From NCBI RefSeq assembly GCF_000149955.1, contig NC_030989.1:3295839-3359838 (forward strand): a stretch of 64,000 nt of DNA. The letters are read 5' to 3'. The first letter of the stretch is position 1; the number at the start of each line of letters is the position of its first letter. The notes below the pieces were generated by a model. It was not told the DNA's origin, ran no database searches, and was given only the letters and a program-made list of their open reading frames with translations. The position numbers and the translations under genes were made by a program. The stretch comes from Fusarium oxysporum f. sp. lycopersici 4287 (Eukaryota > Ascomycota > Sordariomycetes > Hypocreales > Nectriaceae). This document shows, in pieces, positions 22,352 through 33,386 of this stretch.

Positions 22352-25330
22352 TTATCGCCCCGAGACAATAGAGCTTCCAACACCCGAGTCCGTCGGTGTC
22401 AGGGGCCTTTTATCATCATCCTGCCACTCAGTAATCTCATTTGCGTGTCCGCTAGTCTTTGAGCTCTGTCGATGCAGAGGTAAAGACAGGTTCTTTTTCC
22501 CTCCTAGTTTGTAACACCTCACAAATCTAGACAAGCGCGACCCTGAAGAAACATGTGATGCTACCCCACTTGTGTCCAAATAGTCAGGCGAAGTCTGCTG
22601 TGGTGTTGATGGTGGGGTGATGGAAATTTGTGGTTGAAGTGCGACAGGGCCTGTCTCGCTTTGGGCTTCTGCGGTTGATTTTGGTGTCTTTTTGGGTTCT
22701 TCGTTGATCGGCAAGTCGATGATGTCAACTTCACTTTCATCTTCGACCGTGGCACGTCTATCTGGAGCAGCAGAATCTTGAGTTTTAGACTCCATCGTCG
22801 CGACAAGTGGGGGTACTTCGACTCCATGTTTCTTTCGAAACACAGATATAGGCTTATAGAAAGTCGAAGTGAAAGTGCGTCTCTGTCGCATGCTTCTCAG
22901 CTGAATTTTCGTAATAGCAAGCTCTTTAATCATGGACTTGCTTAAGTTAGCGATGAAGTCTAAATCTTTATGAAGCTGATTACTTGCCCATGTCGTGCTA
23001 GGCTCCAATAGAACACGCCCTTCTTCTCGTCTCTTAACAATTAATCCAAGCTGTTGTAAAGCTTCAAAGCTGGCCCATTCTTCTCCAATAGCCACGTACT
23101 CTTCCTTCATGGCTCTCTCATCAGTCTCCTTTGCTGGGTAGAACTGAGATAAATACCCAGAATGCAGGAACTGCAAGAAGATGGGCTGTTCATTGATGAA
23201 CCATGTTTCACCAAGGTCTGATTCGTTAGCAACTGCACCTTTCAAGAACCCTCTTTGTTACGCACCATTGCCTCGGATATACACAAGCTTCAAACTCTGC
23301 CCTCCTATTAATGTATGTGTCAAATCCAATCCATGAGGATTTCTAGCAGATTTATCGCCAACAAGCGCTCCCATGATCGCTCTCCCTGGATATCCTTTCT
23401 CAGACATGAATGTATCACAGTCCCAAATTGGCTCATCGCCTTGCCTCATGATACCTAGGTTAACAGATGCGAGATCAAGCTTGGGAGTCATTGGCCCAGC
23501 CTCAGAGTCTGTAGAATCTGCTTGTGGTAGAACAACAAAATTAGGTTTTTGGAACTTTGTTCTCGCTGATTTTGTCTCTGTGACCGGATTATATGACTGA
23601 GTTGGTGGGGGGGAATATGTTTCTCCTGATGATGATGGGAAAGGATATCTATGAGAGAGGTTTGATGCACTAGGCATCCAGTTTGACTGGTCCGGAGATT
23701 TGTAAGACGGTGCATAAGGATTTCGAGCCTGACCGTACGGTTGGCCGTAGCCTCCATTCTGGTATGGCATAGTTGGTTCTTCCGATGCTGGTGAAGGGCC
23801 ATTATTTCGAGGGGGTGCATTCGTATACCCCACGGTAGGTGTCCTGCTTCGCGCCGGCCTGAGTATCCTGCGACCACGAGGATCAAACTCTGGCAGATTG
23901 TTGTACTTGATATCTTCTCTTAAGAACCTATTGCGAGCTGTTCTTGTTTCTTATCCAAGCCTTAGCATATCTATACACTACCAGTACTTTTGGATTACTT
24001 ACTTTTCTCCAGGTTTTCTCTGGGTCCTCAGGCCCGTAAAGCGACTCTTCACTGTCGGAGCTGTCACTTTCTTCAAATGCCCTACTTTTATCAGGCTGAT
24101 TGTCCGCTTTCCCCTTCTCAACCTCGCTCTCGCTCAGTGATGTCCAAGCTAAAAGGAGTCGATTGACAATCCTTCCTGGCTCTTGAGGCTTGGGGTCTCG
24201 TAATCTCACTCTCTCCCGGCGACCCCCATTGTGTTCAGAGTCATCCGAATCATCCGAATGTCGATGTTGGTACCGCACTTCTATCTTTTCGTCGCTTCCA
24301 GTGTCTCTCATATATGAGCTTTGATCTGGTGCTCCTTTCACTGGTATCTCGTTGAGAAATACAAGGTTGTAAAGAAACGTAGCTGCATCGCCGCGTCGGT
24401 GGAAATCAGGTCCAAACTGCGCGATGCTACCACCAGATAGTGGATCAAACCCTGACCTTCTGCGACGTCGGTAAACCCTTACTTCGTCTTCTGACGAGAT
24501 GCGTCCCTCATCTTTATCATCGATCGCAGGAACGGTATAGCGTCTTTCTGGACGTATTGGATCCTTTACACTTAGCGCAAGTGCTGAATGGACCTCTTCT
24601 TTTTCACTTGCAAAAAGAAATGCGTTGTCTTCAGAATTCTTGTTTTGGCCGTAGAGCTCCTCGGTCCGTACGTGTCCAGGGATCTCAGACTCACGCACGG
24701 GACTTGGTAGTCTTTTGCTTGTGCGAACTGGTGGACTTGGTGCTCTTTCTTGAGGAGGGTCTGGAATTGGCTCTGATTCATCATTCTGGAGCGAAGCTTG
24801 ACCAGCCAGGATAAGGCTCTCGGCTTGGGCCTTGAATCTGTTTTCCACTTTCTCTTGTATTGGTAGACGGCTGGAAAGGTCACAACCATTGTTCAAAACT
24901 GCCGACTGGGTGCTTACCCGCTGGTGGACTTGACCAAAACAGCCGCCGAAAGAATCGTAATTTGCAGGGTCAATGTGACCTTGTGTTTATCGATATCCGA
25001 CAGCAACCTCGCAGCCTTGCGCCACTTAACCCTCCTCAAGACGCTCTCATCAGTTGCCATCTCTGAGACTTCTTGCTGCGTCACCTGGATATTCTTAACA
25101 ACATGTCGAACAGCATCGCAAAACTGTGGCTTTGCATATGATTGCCCCGTTCTGATGATATCGCATAAATGCTCGAGGGTCACAGTCAAGCCAGACATCT
25201 CAATGGCGACAGATTGGATCTCCTTGGGTGCATTCCTCACGGTCTTATAAAGCCTGAATAGAGTGTTGGAGAGCTGAGCGCCAGCTGACGCTATGCCTGC
25301 GATGCTGGCTATTATTGACAAAGGGTCCAT
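22352..25330 (-). CDS. Large unknown protein with fungal STAND-type N-terminal domain
   Basis: Four exons on the minus strand, 25330-24918, 24870-23999, 23937-23266 and 23217-22352, sum to 2823 nt, an exact 940-residue frame. Residues 1-137 are the helical fungal N-terminal domain (MDPLSIIASIAGIASAGAQL, FRLYKTVRNAPKEIQ). A long disordered Pro/Ser/Glu-rich part follows (SPPVRTSKRLPSPVRESE), then a conserved charged block before intron 2 (FLYNLVFLN, ESLYGPEDPEKTW), a Tyr/Pro-rich linker (PYQNGGYGQPYGQARNPYAP) and a globular tail (RGNDLGETWFINEQPIFLQF) with a disordered end. The third intron (23218-23265, 48 nt, GTGCGT...CTAAC...CAG) is in phase and removes an apparent TAA. The second intron's donor is uncertain: GTAAGT at 24002 gives no frame, whereas GTAATC at 23998 does. 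No catalytic domain is recognised. Confidence 0.75.
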
Positions 25331-26128
25331 GGCGAGCGATTACCGTTCAACTATCGCATAGTTGAGAGGAAAGAAACAAAGGAAACCGAATCGAGGCTGT
25401 AACCATAGCTTGTTGGCTTTTGAGGACTAAACTTGGCCGTGGATTGCCTTGCGGCTGCCTCTAGAGGCTGTGCACCCCTGTCCTACATCATGCATGTAAG
25501 ACTGCCTGCAGTTAGCCTAGCAATCATGGCTATGCCTCACTCGATTGGGCCCCGCAGTTCCAGATTGAAACAATAGTTTCCACTGAGAAAGGAGAGAACT
25601 GCAAAATAGCCTTTCTCGGCAGAAGGGATAGAGAATATTGTGACCTATTCCATAGCATCCTGGCAATCGACAGTGTATACTTCATGCTGATGAGAGTCAC
25701 AAATCGTCGTTATTACAAATGCTTCAAGTTCAGTGTCCATCTCCAAAACTCTCTGGCTTTGTTCGAGGGACTTGCCATCATTCCGGTCTCTCCACGGTTT
25801 CGAAGTGTTTAGACAAGAAGCACACATTACCAATTTCCTTAATGTTCAACTTCCGGTGAGCTTTCGGACCATAAAGTGAGACAGGGCTTAGTTCGTGCAA
25901 CGCGCCATGCATCATGTTCTCACTCTCACAACCAACACATCAGTGCGGGGACTCATGAATAAGGTGAAATTAGAGGTCCATATTAGGCATCGCTACGTTT
26001 CGTATCATCTTTCGCCTTGCAATGTTCTACCTTGCTCGATCGATCAAATAACTCCGATCTCTATAGCCGAGACTTCATCTTAGCCATGTCCGGATGTATA
26101 TTTTTGGAACAACAGCATAACGTCCTCA
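25331..26128. other. Intergenic region
   Basis: Promoter of the preceding minus-strand gene and 3' side of the TSC10-like gene. Short frames at 25645-26083 lack support. Nothing else seen. Confidence 0.5.
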
Positions 26129-27194
26129 TTACTTGTCCTTGGATGCCATACCACTCGCTCCGTGCTTCTTCCCCCAATTCCTAACTTTGGCATCCATATC
26201 CCACCGAATAAACACCATAACAATCATCACAACCCAACTTAGCAATGTATTTGCCAAGCCCGCCCAAAATCCGCCACGTATAGCACCACCCATGACAGTA
26301 GTCATGACAAGTCTAATAATAGTGCTCGTCGCAATGAGTTCTTCTCCTCTCTCCAACCCCGCAATTGCACGACGAGCACATTCATCCGGTGTGAGGATCT
26401 GGTCACCCTCCTCCAGCGCTTTTGTAATATCTGTCTTAACCTTGTTCTCATCGTCAAGTGACTTGGTTGGCATCGTTGCAGGGAAGACAGTGTGGATGCG
26501 CACGCGAGGCTCATTGGGGTGAGCTCCTGCGTATAAGTTCATCTCTTGTGAAAGAGAGTCTGAGAGTGATCTGATGGCAGCTTTGGAGGGCGAGTAAGGC
26601 GTGAAACCCGCAAAGCTATACAACGAAACAAAAGAGCCTGTGAAGATGATGTGACGAGCCGTCGGTGTCTTGACTTCTGTGCTCTTCTTCGTAACACTGT
26701 CGATAGCAGGCCTCAACCATGCATTCAGTGTAGCATGGGCCATGTATGCACTCGAGAAGTAATTACTATCCATCATAGTCTGGAGCTGCTCAACAGGTGT
26801 ATCAACGAACAACGTCGGGTGCGCGCTTCCACTACAACACCAGACGATATCCGGCGGGCTGTCATCGTTCCAGGTGGTAACTTCTGCAACGACACGAGAG
26901 CATTCTGAAGCCTTGGTGACGTCGGCAGTGAGTGAGAAGAAGCGCTGAGATGAAGATTGGGCAGATGCTTCGACTTGAGTGAGAGCTTCTTTCAAAACGC
27001 TTGGGTCACGGGCGACTATAGCGACGTGCGCGCCTTTAGAGGAGAGTTGGCGCGCTGCTGCTAAGCCGAGACCTCTGGAACCGCCTGTAATTAGGACTGT
27101 CTACAAAGTGTTAGTGGGGTGGCTGCATTGAGGGAATGGAACGACATACTCTGCCCTCGACAGGGAATTCGTTCCGAGACAAAAACGAGCCCAT
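26129..27194 (-). CDS. TSC10: 3-ketodihydrosphingosine (3-ketosphinganine) reductase
   Basis: Exon 1 (27194-27150) encodes MGSFLSRNEFPVEGR. A 49-bp intron (GTATGT...TAG) follows, then exon 2 (27100-26129), giving 338 residues. It is a short-chain dehydrogenase with the nucleotide motif TVLITGGSRGLGLAAARQL, a catalytic Ser in IIFTGSFVSLY and the active site YSPSKAA. A C-terminal hydrophobic helix pair (FWAGLANTLLSWVVMIVMVF) is as expected for an ER-membrane enzyme. IHTVFPATMPTKSLDDEN and a charged C-terminus (KKHGASGMASKDK) also fit TSC10/KDSR. Known role: NADPH-dependent reduction of 3-ketosphinganine to dihydrosphingosine, step two of sphingolipid synthesis. The symbol is that of the yeast orthologue. 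Confidence 0.88.
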
Positions 27195-27483
27195 TGTCTA
27201 TCGGGAGCGGTATTCGATTGCGTCTCAGATTTGGCAACTATCTCAAATAAAAAGGAGGTAACAATTCAAACGCGTTGAAGTTGTCAGCATTTAAACCCGA
27301 ACAATTAAATAGCGATCCACAATTCTAAACCACAGCAAAGCGCTAATTGGTTTATTCCACAGGCTCCCAACAAGCAATCGGCTCGCCGCCATGACCTCAA
27401 TCATCTCAGGCCGACACAGAATGATTTCTCGATCTCGTTGGAATTGAGCAGATCAAAAGGTTGGAAGAATGATATGGAAAAAG
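27195..27483. other. Spacer between the TSC10-like gene and the tRNA gene
   Basis: Promoter of the TSC10-like gene; nothing else seen. Confidence 0.5.
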
Positions 27484-27489
27484 AAAAAA
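27484..27489 (-). terminator. Pol III terminator of the tRNA-Ser gene
   Basis: A run of six T on the minus strand lies eight bases past the tRNA 3' end. Confidence 0.75.
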
Positions 27490-27496
27490 CAAATAT

Positions 27497-27594
27497 CGAC
27501 AACGGCAGGATTCGAACCTACGCGTGCGAACACAATGCCTTTGATGTCTCGGAGAGATAGCAGGGCATCGCCTTAACCACTCGGCCACGTTGTC
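27497..27594 (-). tRNA. tRNA-Ser (anticodon GCT) with a short intron
   Basis: Seen on the minus strand: acceptor stem GACAACG (5') pairs with CGTTGTC (3') plus discriminator G. The A box is TGGCCGAGTGG (27577-27587) and the B box GGTTCGAATCC (27508-27518). The anticodon stem ATGCC pairs with GGCAT, and the loop CTGCTA-A carries GCT at positions 34-36. About 17 nt (beginning TCTCTCCGAGAC) interrupt the loop one base 3' of the anticodon, the canonical site for tRNA introns. The long variable arm (GTGTTCGCAC) is typical of tRNA-Ser. It would read AGC/AGU. No CCA is encoded, as expected for a nuclear gene. Confidence 0.93.
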
Positions 27595-28757
27595 ATGCTG
27601 TAGCGATTGATATTAGGGAATATATACACCACCCCTACCTTCACCTAGAAACATCTGTTGGGGCCAACTATCCACCGTGATCATGCATCACTATCGCGGA
27701 CGACGATTGCGGTGCTAACGAGAGACTGAATATTTAAAACAGCGCAAGTCCGGATTTTCTTTTTACTGCCCCTTCAGTTCCCTGTCAGTGGAGTATTACT
27801 CGCGACGTCTTTGGTCACTGCTCATACCCTCGATATCACCACGACTCAGGAAGAACGTTTTGCGGACTTTATCAAAATGGTCTAAGATGTGATAAAATAA
27901 TAATACCAAGAATAGGCTTCCTAAGATCCTCAAAGGCTTACTGACTTTCTAGAAATTTCTTCCCAGATTTAGATTAGATAACCCTAAGTTGATGAACTGC
28001 CCCGGGCCACTCGCCATCATCCAGCCATCCTACGCCAGCACACCACAGATAATATTCATCATCAGTAGCCTCAACAGGAAACCTACTATAATTGTCTTTT
28101 TTATGCTGACATCTGAGCCTGTGCAGTGAAGTCTTACACTGATCGGTCAACACAACATCCCCAAGAGGCGATCAGCCGGCAATACTGTGAAGTTTGAACT
28201 GCACACCTAACGAAGGGACCGACTTGTTTCCGATATAATAACCACGGTAGACCTTTTCAGGAATTCCGCATATTTGACTGCGCACCCGTACCATCTCCAT
28301 ATGCCGCTTTCCTTTTACCCAAGAGCCTCTTACCTCGCCATCTCATCTCTCCGCCCCCAAGTACACAAGCACTATATATCTTGATCACGAACAATTGCTG
28401 AGGGCGGCAAGGCCGTTTGCATCAATTGTGCTGTCCAGCTTTAGGAATGGGGCCCTGGGTACATCGTAAACAAACCAGAGCCCAAGGAGGTCAATCTGTA
28501 CAAGTATGCTGCCTGACGTGTGTTATTTTGAGTTGATAGACCTGACAGATGATGCTTGCATCGTGCGCCTCACTCGTACTGTTCATATCAAGAGCCAAGG
28601 GCGACGTTGTTATAATTTTCCTTAATAATCCTAATTGGTTAAAGCGACATTTTTAGATAACTCTATTTTGCGTAGACTTTTCGGATGTCTCACTATGCTT
28701 TTCCATCCAATAAACCTACATGGTGACTCAGCTGGCGACCAATCGAACTTCTTGAGG
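27595..28757. other. Gene-poor stretch
   Basis: No supportable gene; the last part is the promoter of the small repeated gene below. Confidence 0.45.
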
Positions 28758-28765
28758 TATAAATA
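28758..28765 (+). promoter_or_regulatory. TATA box of the 29 kb small-gene unit
   Basis: TATAAATA is followed by an A/C-rich leader-like sequence (28,800-28,997), which suggests a real promoter ahead of the small repeated gene. Confidence 0.5.
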
Positions 28766-29014
28766 GATGGTTTCTTGGCCCCGATCCTTCATTGCTGAAG
28801 CAAAACACCGAACCTCCCTCTTCTCAATCTCGGACCACAAAAGCCAAGCACAACCACCAATCCACGATCCACGATCTACACTCTACACTACGGACTCAAC
28901 TCCTCTGCGTGCTTTCTTACTTCATTCTCATGCAAAGCCACTGAACAACCGCCTACTCAGGACATTCTCGCAAACACACCTATCACCACCAAAGAAACAC
29001 CGCCCCCTTTCAGC

Positions 29015-29259
29015 CATATCTAGATTTTACGATTTTCTAGTGTATTTCCCTTTTCTCATGCCTGTAGGTGTTATCTGCTGCATCTCTCGTTTAGTAGCTT
29101 TCTAACATATTATTTCAGCAGACTCCTTCTCCTATACCCTGGCACAAGAATCCTCTTCTGCTGCCGGCTGTTTGCGGCACTATCATTGCTATCATACTTT
29201 GGTCATGCATCATCTTCCCTAATGCCCCCCGGTGATTTGTACCAGTGGGGACCATTGAT
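29015..29259 (+). pseudogene. Truncated first copy of a small membrane-protein gene
   Basis: Read from the lost start (ATA) the frame gives SRFYDFLVYFPFLMP. An intron-like GTAGGT...TTTCAG follows, then an exon with TPSPIPWHKNPLLLPAVCGT and a hydrophobic helix. A C6 run in place of C5 shifts the frame into a stop at 29233. Bases 29061-29259 match the reverse complement of 33472-33667. Differences from that copy are mostly C-to-T and G-to-A, so this copy appears decayed. Function unknown. Confidence 0.55.
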
Positions 29260-29262
29260 CAC
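29061..29262 (+). repeat. Left arm of a long inverted repeat (mate at 33470-33667)
   Basis: About 200 bases from ATGCCTGTAGGTG to ATTGATCACC recur in reverse complement at 33470-33667, some 4.2 kb away. Of the substitutions I can align in the first ~150 bases, eight are transitions in which this copy has T or A where the mate has C or G, one goes the other way, and two are transversions. Small indels are also present. Confidence 0.85.
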
Positions 29263-29277
29263 CGCCCCCTTTCAGCC

Positions 29278-29547
29278 ATGTCTGTATATTCCGCTTTTCC
29301 AGTGTATTTTGCTTTGGTCAGGCTTTATCTGAGAGGACCTCTAAGGCTTGGTGGGGCACTTCAATACGTGCCTATACCTCCTGCCCCTGAGAGCTACAGC
29401 TATGCTGCCAATATCTGGTATTACTTGCCACACAGGCAATGTTTTAATCAGTTCCTGGGTATACTGGGTCTTCTGTTCTGTGCGATGGGAGAGATGTGGA
29501 TGAACAAGACAAGGTTCGAGACGGTATTCGAGGGGTTCGAACTCTAG
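29278..29547 (+). CDS. Putative small protein with hydrophobic segment (89 aa)
   Basis: ATG at 29278 in the second copy of the direct repeat; stop at 29545. The frame includes FPVYFALVRLYLRGPLRLGG and the hydrophobic stretch FNQFLGILGLLFCAMG. I recognise no family. It may be a real small membrane protein or part of the same decayed gene unit. Confidence 0.35.
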   Translation: MSVYSAFPVYFALVRLYLRGPLRLGGALQYVPIPPAPESYSYAANIWYYLPHRQCFNQFLGILGLLFCAMGEMWMNKTRFETVFEGFEL

Positions 29548-31696
29548 AACTGGCGGGAACAACTGCTATTTGTCTTCACAACCTCATATCTGGCAAGTGG
29601 CCTCTTGACAGCTTGGGATGCTGTTCATTTGAAAGAGTATTAAGGATTGGATTCAATGACTGCAGCTGATTGATGCCTACAACAGAGTGGATGCCTAAAA
29701 AGAGGCTTTTAGCCGCGAGACCCCGCAGCGAATAGTTACGCATAGGCTTCGATGATGGCTATGGGGTCTAGAGATGCAAATCCTGTAAAGTACAGATGTT
29801 TCTTATAAACGAGAAGAGATGTTCAGTATCATAAGTCTTCAATATGTGCGACAGGGGGGGACTGGGCAAGGAGCTGGATTCGAACGAAATGAAGCCTTTC
29901 TTTTCTTGGAAGCTACATTATTTTAAGCCTTGAATCCTGTAGAGCAATAAATGGAAGATCAGGCCAAGGTACACGATTATTTTGTCATATTCCTTACCCA
30001 AAACGAGTAGGTTACTATGAGTTTGCGAGTATTCCCTCGGTGTAGCCAATACATGAAGTAATCTACATAGTTAAACATGTGCTCTCGGGAATTCCCTGAC
30101 GGGTATCCTACTAAGCCTGTGTCTAGAGAACACCCTTTTCTACTTTCTCGTTTCTTGGTCCGTTATAGTCATATCACATGTTTCCAAACCAGTGTTATAC
30201 AACGCCAGCCAACTACTTCCAACAACCACCGCGTCACTCAAAATAGTGGTATATAGGTTTCTCCTGGGCTATCTGTCGAGGGTCATTCTTCAAATTCACG
30301 CGCAAAATACCATCGGCATTCCGTTCCAGCTTCTCCGGCAGCGCTCAGAAGGTATTCATCTGCCGAGATCTTGCGTTGACAACAGGGCTTAGACTTAAAG
30401 CGAATTTCCGAATACCCTTGTTCCGAAATTATACATTGTTGAATAATACAACAGTAAAACCAAGAAGAACTTTGTTTTGTGGCCATGGCTGATATTTTGA
30501 AGGCCCCTGATGAGGACTGTAGGTGCGGTTGTACACCCGACATAACATCGTGGTGAAAACATCGTCCTTTGGGATTATGTCGTTAACCAAAGACACCTAG
30601 AGGATCTTTTGCACCAGGAATCTCGGGTCTTAACCATTTCGAATCCTGGACTAGTGACTAGTTTCGACAGATCAGCATCTCTTGGAGCTATCACGGTAGC
30701 TCCCATTTGAGAAAAACAGCAACCCGAGTTTGAAAGGTAAGATGACATCTGGGGGTGGCCAAGGTACATTCGTATCCAGAAGAAGAACGTATATGCTGCT
30801 GGGCTCCACCCCCCAGAAAAGATACTGGCTGTAAGATAATCAGAAGGTGTATGTCATTCCAGAATAGTTGCAGACCAAGTTGAATATGATCCACACAGTA
30901 TGGGCCTTCGGTCCGCTCAGAGGGGGATACAGGCCATAAGATGGCGAATGGCGAATGGGTATGCTGGAATGGTAAGAGAAGAGCAGACTTTACAGGCAAC
31001 AAGGGAGACCATGTCTCATCCAGTGAGAGATTCCGACTCTGAGAGTTTGGTGGCCTCGAGGCGGTGTTGTCGGGTTAACACTCGAATAGGTCATAGTGTT
31101 TCGCAGGAAGCCTAGCCCCAAGCTGATGAGTGGCTAATCCTGATGTTGGTTTGCCAGTTGCAGCAGATTTGGGATCACAGAAGTAGTCAGGTTATTGGGC
31201 ATTATAGCCCATGGAGACCCTTTCGTATGATGACAGGGTCATGGCTTCGTGGTACTATCTGTACGTCCAGTTGCAGAATGAGGTCCATCATAATCGGAGA
31301 TACATGCGGCCCTTTGCATGAAAAGATATAGCCATGCAGCGATGCGTCCAGAGAAGGCGGGCAGACTTGCAATTGGATCCTTTCTGAACGAGTGTAACAA
31401 TATGTAGTGAACATACGGATTGATACAAAATGGTTCGCGACGAGGGTGAGTAGTCATATACGGCTTGGCGCAAGGAGAAGCTCAATACTCAGCCCTTTTA
31501 ACATCCCCCGGTACCTGAAATACTTGTTTATCGTCACTTTGAGAGGCTTTGCGAATAGCCTCGATGGCGTTGCTGTACTACCTGTGAGAGTCCGAGTTGG
31601 GAGCGTCAGGAATCTTGACGCCTACTGAGAAGATAAAAGGAGGGTAGCTAAGAGCGCCGAGAACTCTGGTCAAATCTTTCGAGAAGGCGAGAATCC

Positions 31697-31728
31697 GAGA
31701 TTCTAGATGAGAGAGATTCTAGATGAGA
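31697..31728. repeat. Perfect 16-bp tandem duplication
   Basis: GAGATTCTAGATGAGA occurs twice, head to tail, without mismatch. The unit contains TCTAGA. Confidence 0.9.
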
Positions 31729-32523
31729 GCACTGACCTGGAGACCGATTGGAAGCATTCCGGAAATCGGACTTAGGACAGCTCCCCAAGTTGAACTCAAA
31801 AACAAGAAGTTCGTAATAGCGTAGCCTCCATGGCCCGCTATTTAAACTGTCATACTGGCCCAGGGATGTTGTGTACGGCAAGTCCGGGCTTTCTCTGGCT
31901 ACTGGCATATGACCTGTGCATGATGGCCGCTGCACAGCTGGAATCCGGACGATTAAGAGGTCTCAGGTAACGATAGACTGACTTGAGACAGATGTACCTA
32001 TGACGAAAGATGGACGTCCCGCCAGCTCTAATAAGACTGGTTTGAATAATGTACCGGGCTCGCGGTCGGGTGATATGCATATTGCAGGTGCTGTCAAAAG
32101 GTTCCGCAAACTTTCCTAGCCCAAAGAAAGCATCCTCCAACCCGATTTTTGGGGAATGGTTGAAACTATTGAAGCCGGAATAAAATCCGGGCAATGACAC
32201 AGTGGCAGGCTCAGAGTACCTAGACCAATGGAAGAAAGGCCGTGTCCATTGGGCCCGGCGTGCTTACGATGACCCTCGGAGTACCACGGAAGGAAATTAT
32301 CCCCACGCCAAGTCATACTGATAAATGCAGCAGGTCTCCAAGGTTGACAGCCTCTGGTTGATAGAACAAGATAGATGAAGGTGAAGCGCATGGAGCTCTG
32401 CCAAGCTCGCTGACACCCATGGTTTAATTCAAATCGATTTGGTCGGAATAATGGAAGCCATCGGGATCGAACCGGCTGTCAGACAGCAAAATGCCGGTAG
32501 CAGATAGATCAGGAGGACCGAGG

Positions 32524-33307
32524 CTAATACGAAAGAGGGGGTGGGGGCTCCCTCCGTCCTGTATTTTCGGATCCAGGCAGACTTGAACATCTGAAGGACT
32601 TCTGACAGGTAGTTCAGGATCTGGAGTGGTGAGCCGTAGCGCAGTCAATGAAATACTGACTGGCCCGTTCGTGGAAGCTTTTTGGGTAGAAGCCTCTTTT
32701 AACCTCTCAACCTTATCACAACTTGTGTGGGTAGCCTCAAGTTTGGCCTTATGATAAGGAATCCTTCAAATAGCTGAGTGACCCCAGGAACCAACTAGTA
32801 AATCCGGCAGAATGGGTGTGTAGGCTAAAACGATGTTCCTCTGGGCTTGCCCGTGATGGTTTTCAAGGAGTCTGACGCAAAGCCGAAGAGAGTGGCGCTG
32901 ATATTAATGTCGATATTGTAATAGTGAGACCTTTTAAACGGAAATAGTCTCTCGATGTCGCAAGATCAAGTTAACAGAAGGAAGGAGGTGAATCAGATAA
33001 GATGTACACCTAAGAAGGCCTTTCATGTGATGATGGGCCTGTGGCTTGTTGAATACATAATTTGTAGCCTAGGGCGAGATATCCAAGCAAACTTTTGAAT
33101 GGTCCGTCCAGAGGGGAACCATAGACAAGCTTGAAAGTCTAAAGGTCTTCCTTCTGGCAAATGGCCCAGGGTCGATTGGCTGAATAGGACTGATGTGAAG
33201 TATTGCGGTCTGACAGTCAGAGGAGAAGTCATTGAACTCGTACCGGAAGTCAGACAACTGAATTCTCACAGGCCCGGAGGACCCAAACTAATACGAAAGA
33301 GGGGGTG
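32524..33307. repeat. Dispersed direct repeat pair within the decayed field
   Basis: CTAATACGAAAGAGGGGGTG is identical at 32524-32543 and 33288-33307. Upstream GGAGGACC and a CAGACA block are shared at similar spacing in both copies, so the duplication is longer than the 20-mer but diverged. Confidence 0.75.
32711..32759. repeat. Interrupted inverted repeat (potential hairpin)
   Basis: CCTTATCA (32711-32718) pairs with TGATAAGG (32752-32759), and AACTTG (32720-32725) pairs with CAAGTT (32738-32743). Not a Pol III or rho-type terminator; role unknown. Confidence 0.6.
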
Positions 33308-33386
33308 CCCGGGCTGGACCGAAGTCCATGTGGGCTTGTCGTGGTCGGCCATACCGGGAATCCCTGCCGCCCGTGGCTCACTTTGC

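Larger units (their letters stand above)
28998..29320 (+). repeat. Direct repeat, two copies 262 bp apart
   Basis: CACCGCCCCCTTTCAGCCAT and about 40 following bases occur at 28998-29058 and again, diverged, at 29260-29320. The repeat covers the leader end and the first codons of the small gene. In copy 1 the start codon is ATA (29015-29017); in copy 2 it is ATG (29278-29280). The junction is at a CACC shared with the end of the intervening exon. Confidence 0.8.
29548..33386. other. Degenerate repeat field without a supportable intact gene
   Basis: About 3.8 kb hold many short overlapping frames and no recognisable domain. Several fragments recur within the region, mostly pointing to an ancestral minus-strand unit. 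The 20-mer CTAATACGAAAGAGGGGGTG stands at 32524 and 33288 with further flanking similarity. A fainter match links 31,215-31,250 with 33,015-33,050. I read it as tandem duplication followed by mutation. Confidence 0.5.

Noticed and set aside
22352..23260. In-frame TAA at 23258-23260 in the STAND-N-terminal gene, at first taken as a nonsense lesion
   Set aside because: A 48-nt in-phase intron with GTGCGT, CTAAC and CAG removes it and joins RGN to DLGETWF.
27406..27588. 60-codon minus frame over the tRNA gene
   Set aside because: It is the tRNA-Ser sequence read as protein; A box, B box and stems explain it.
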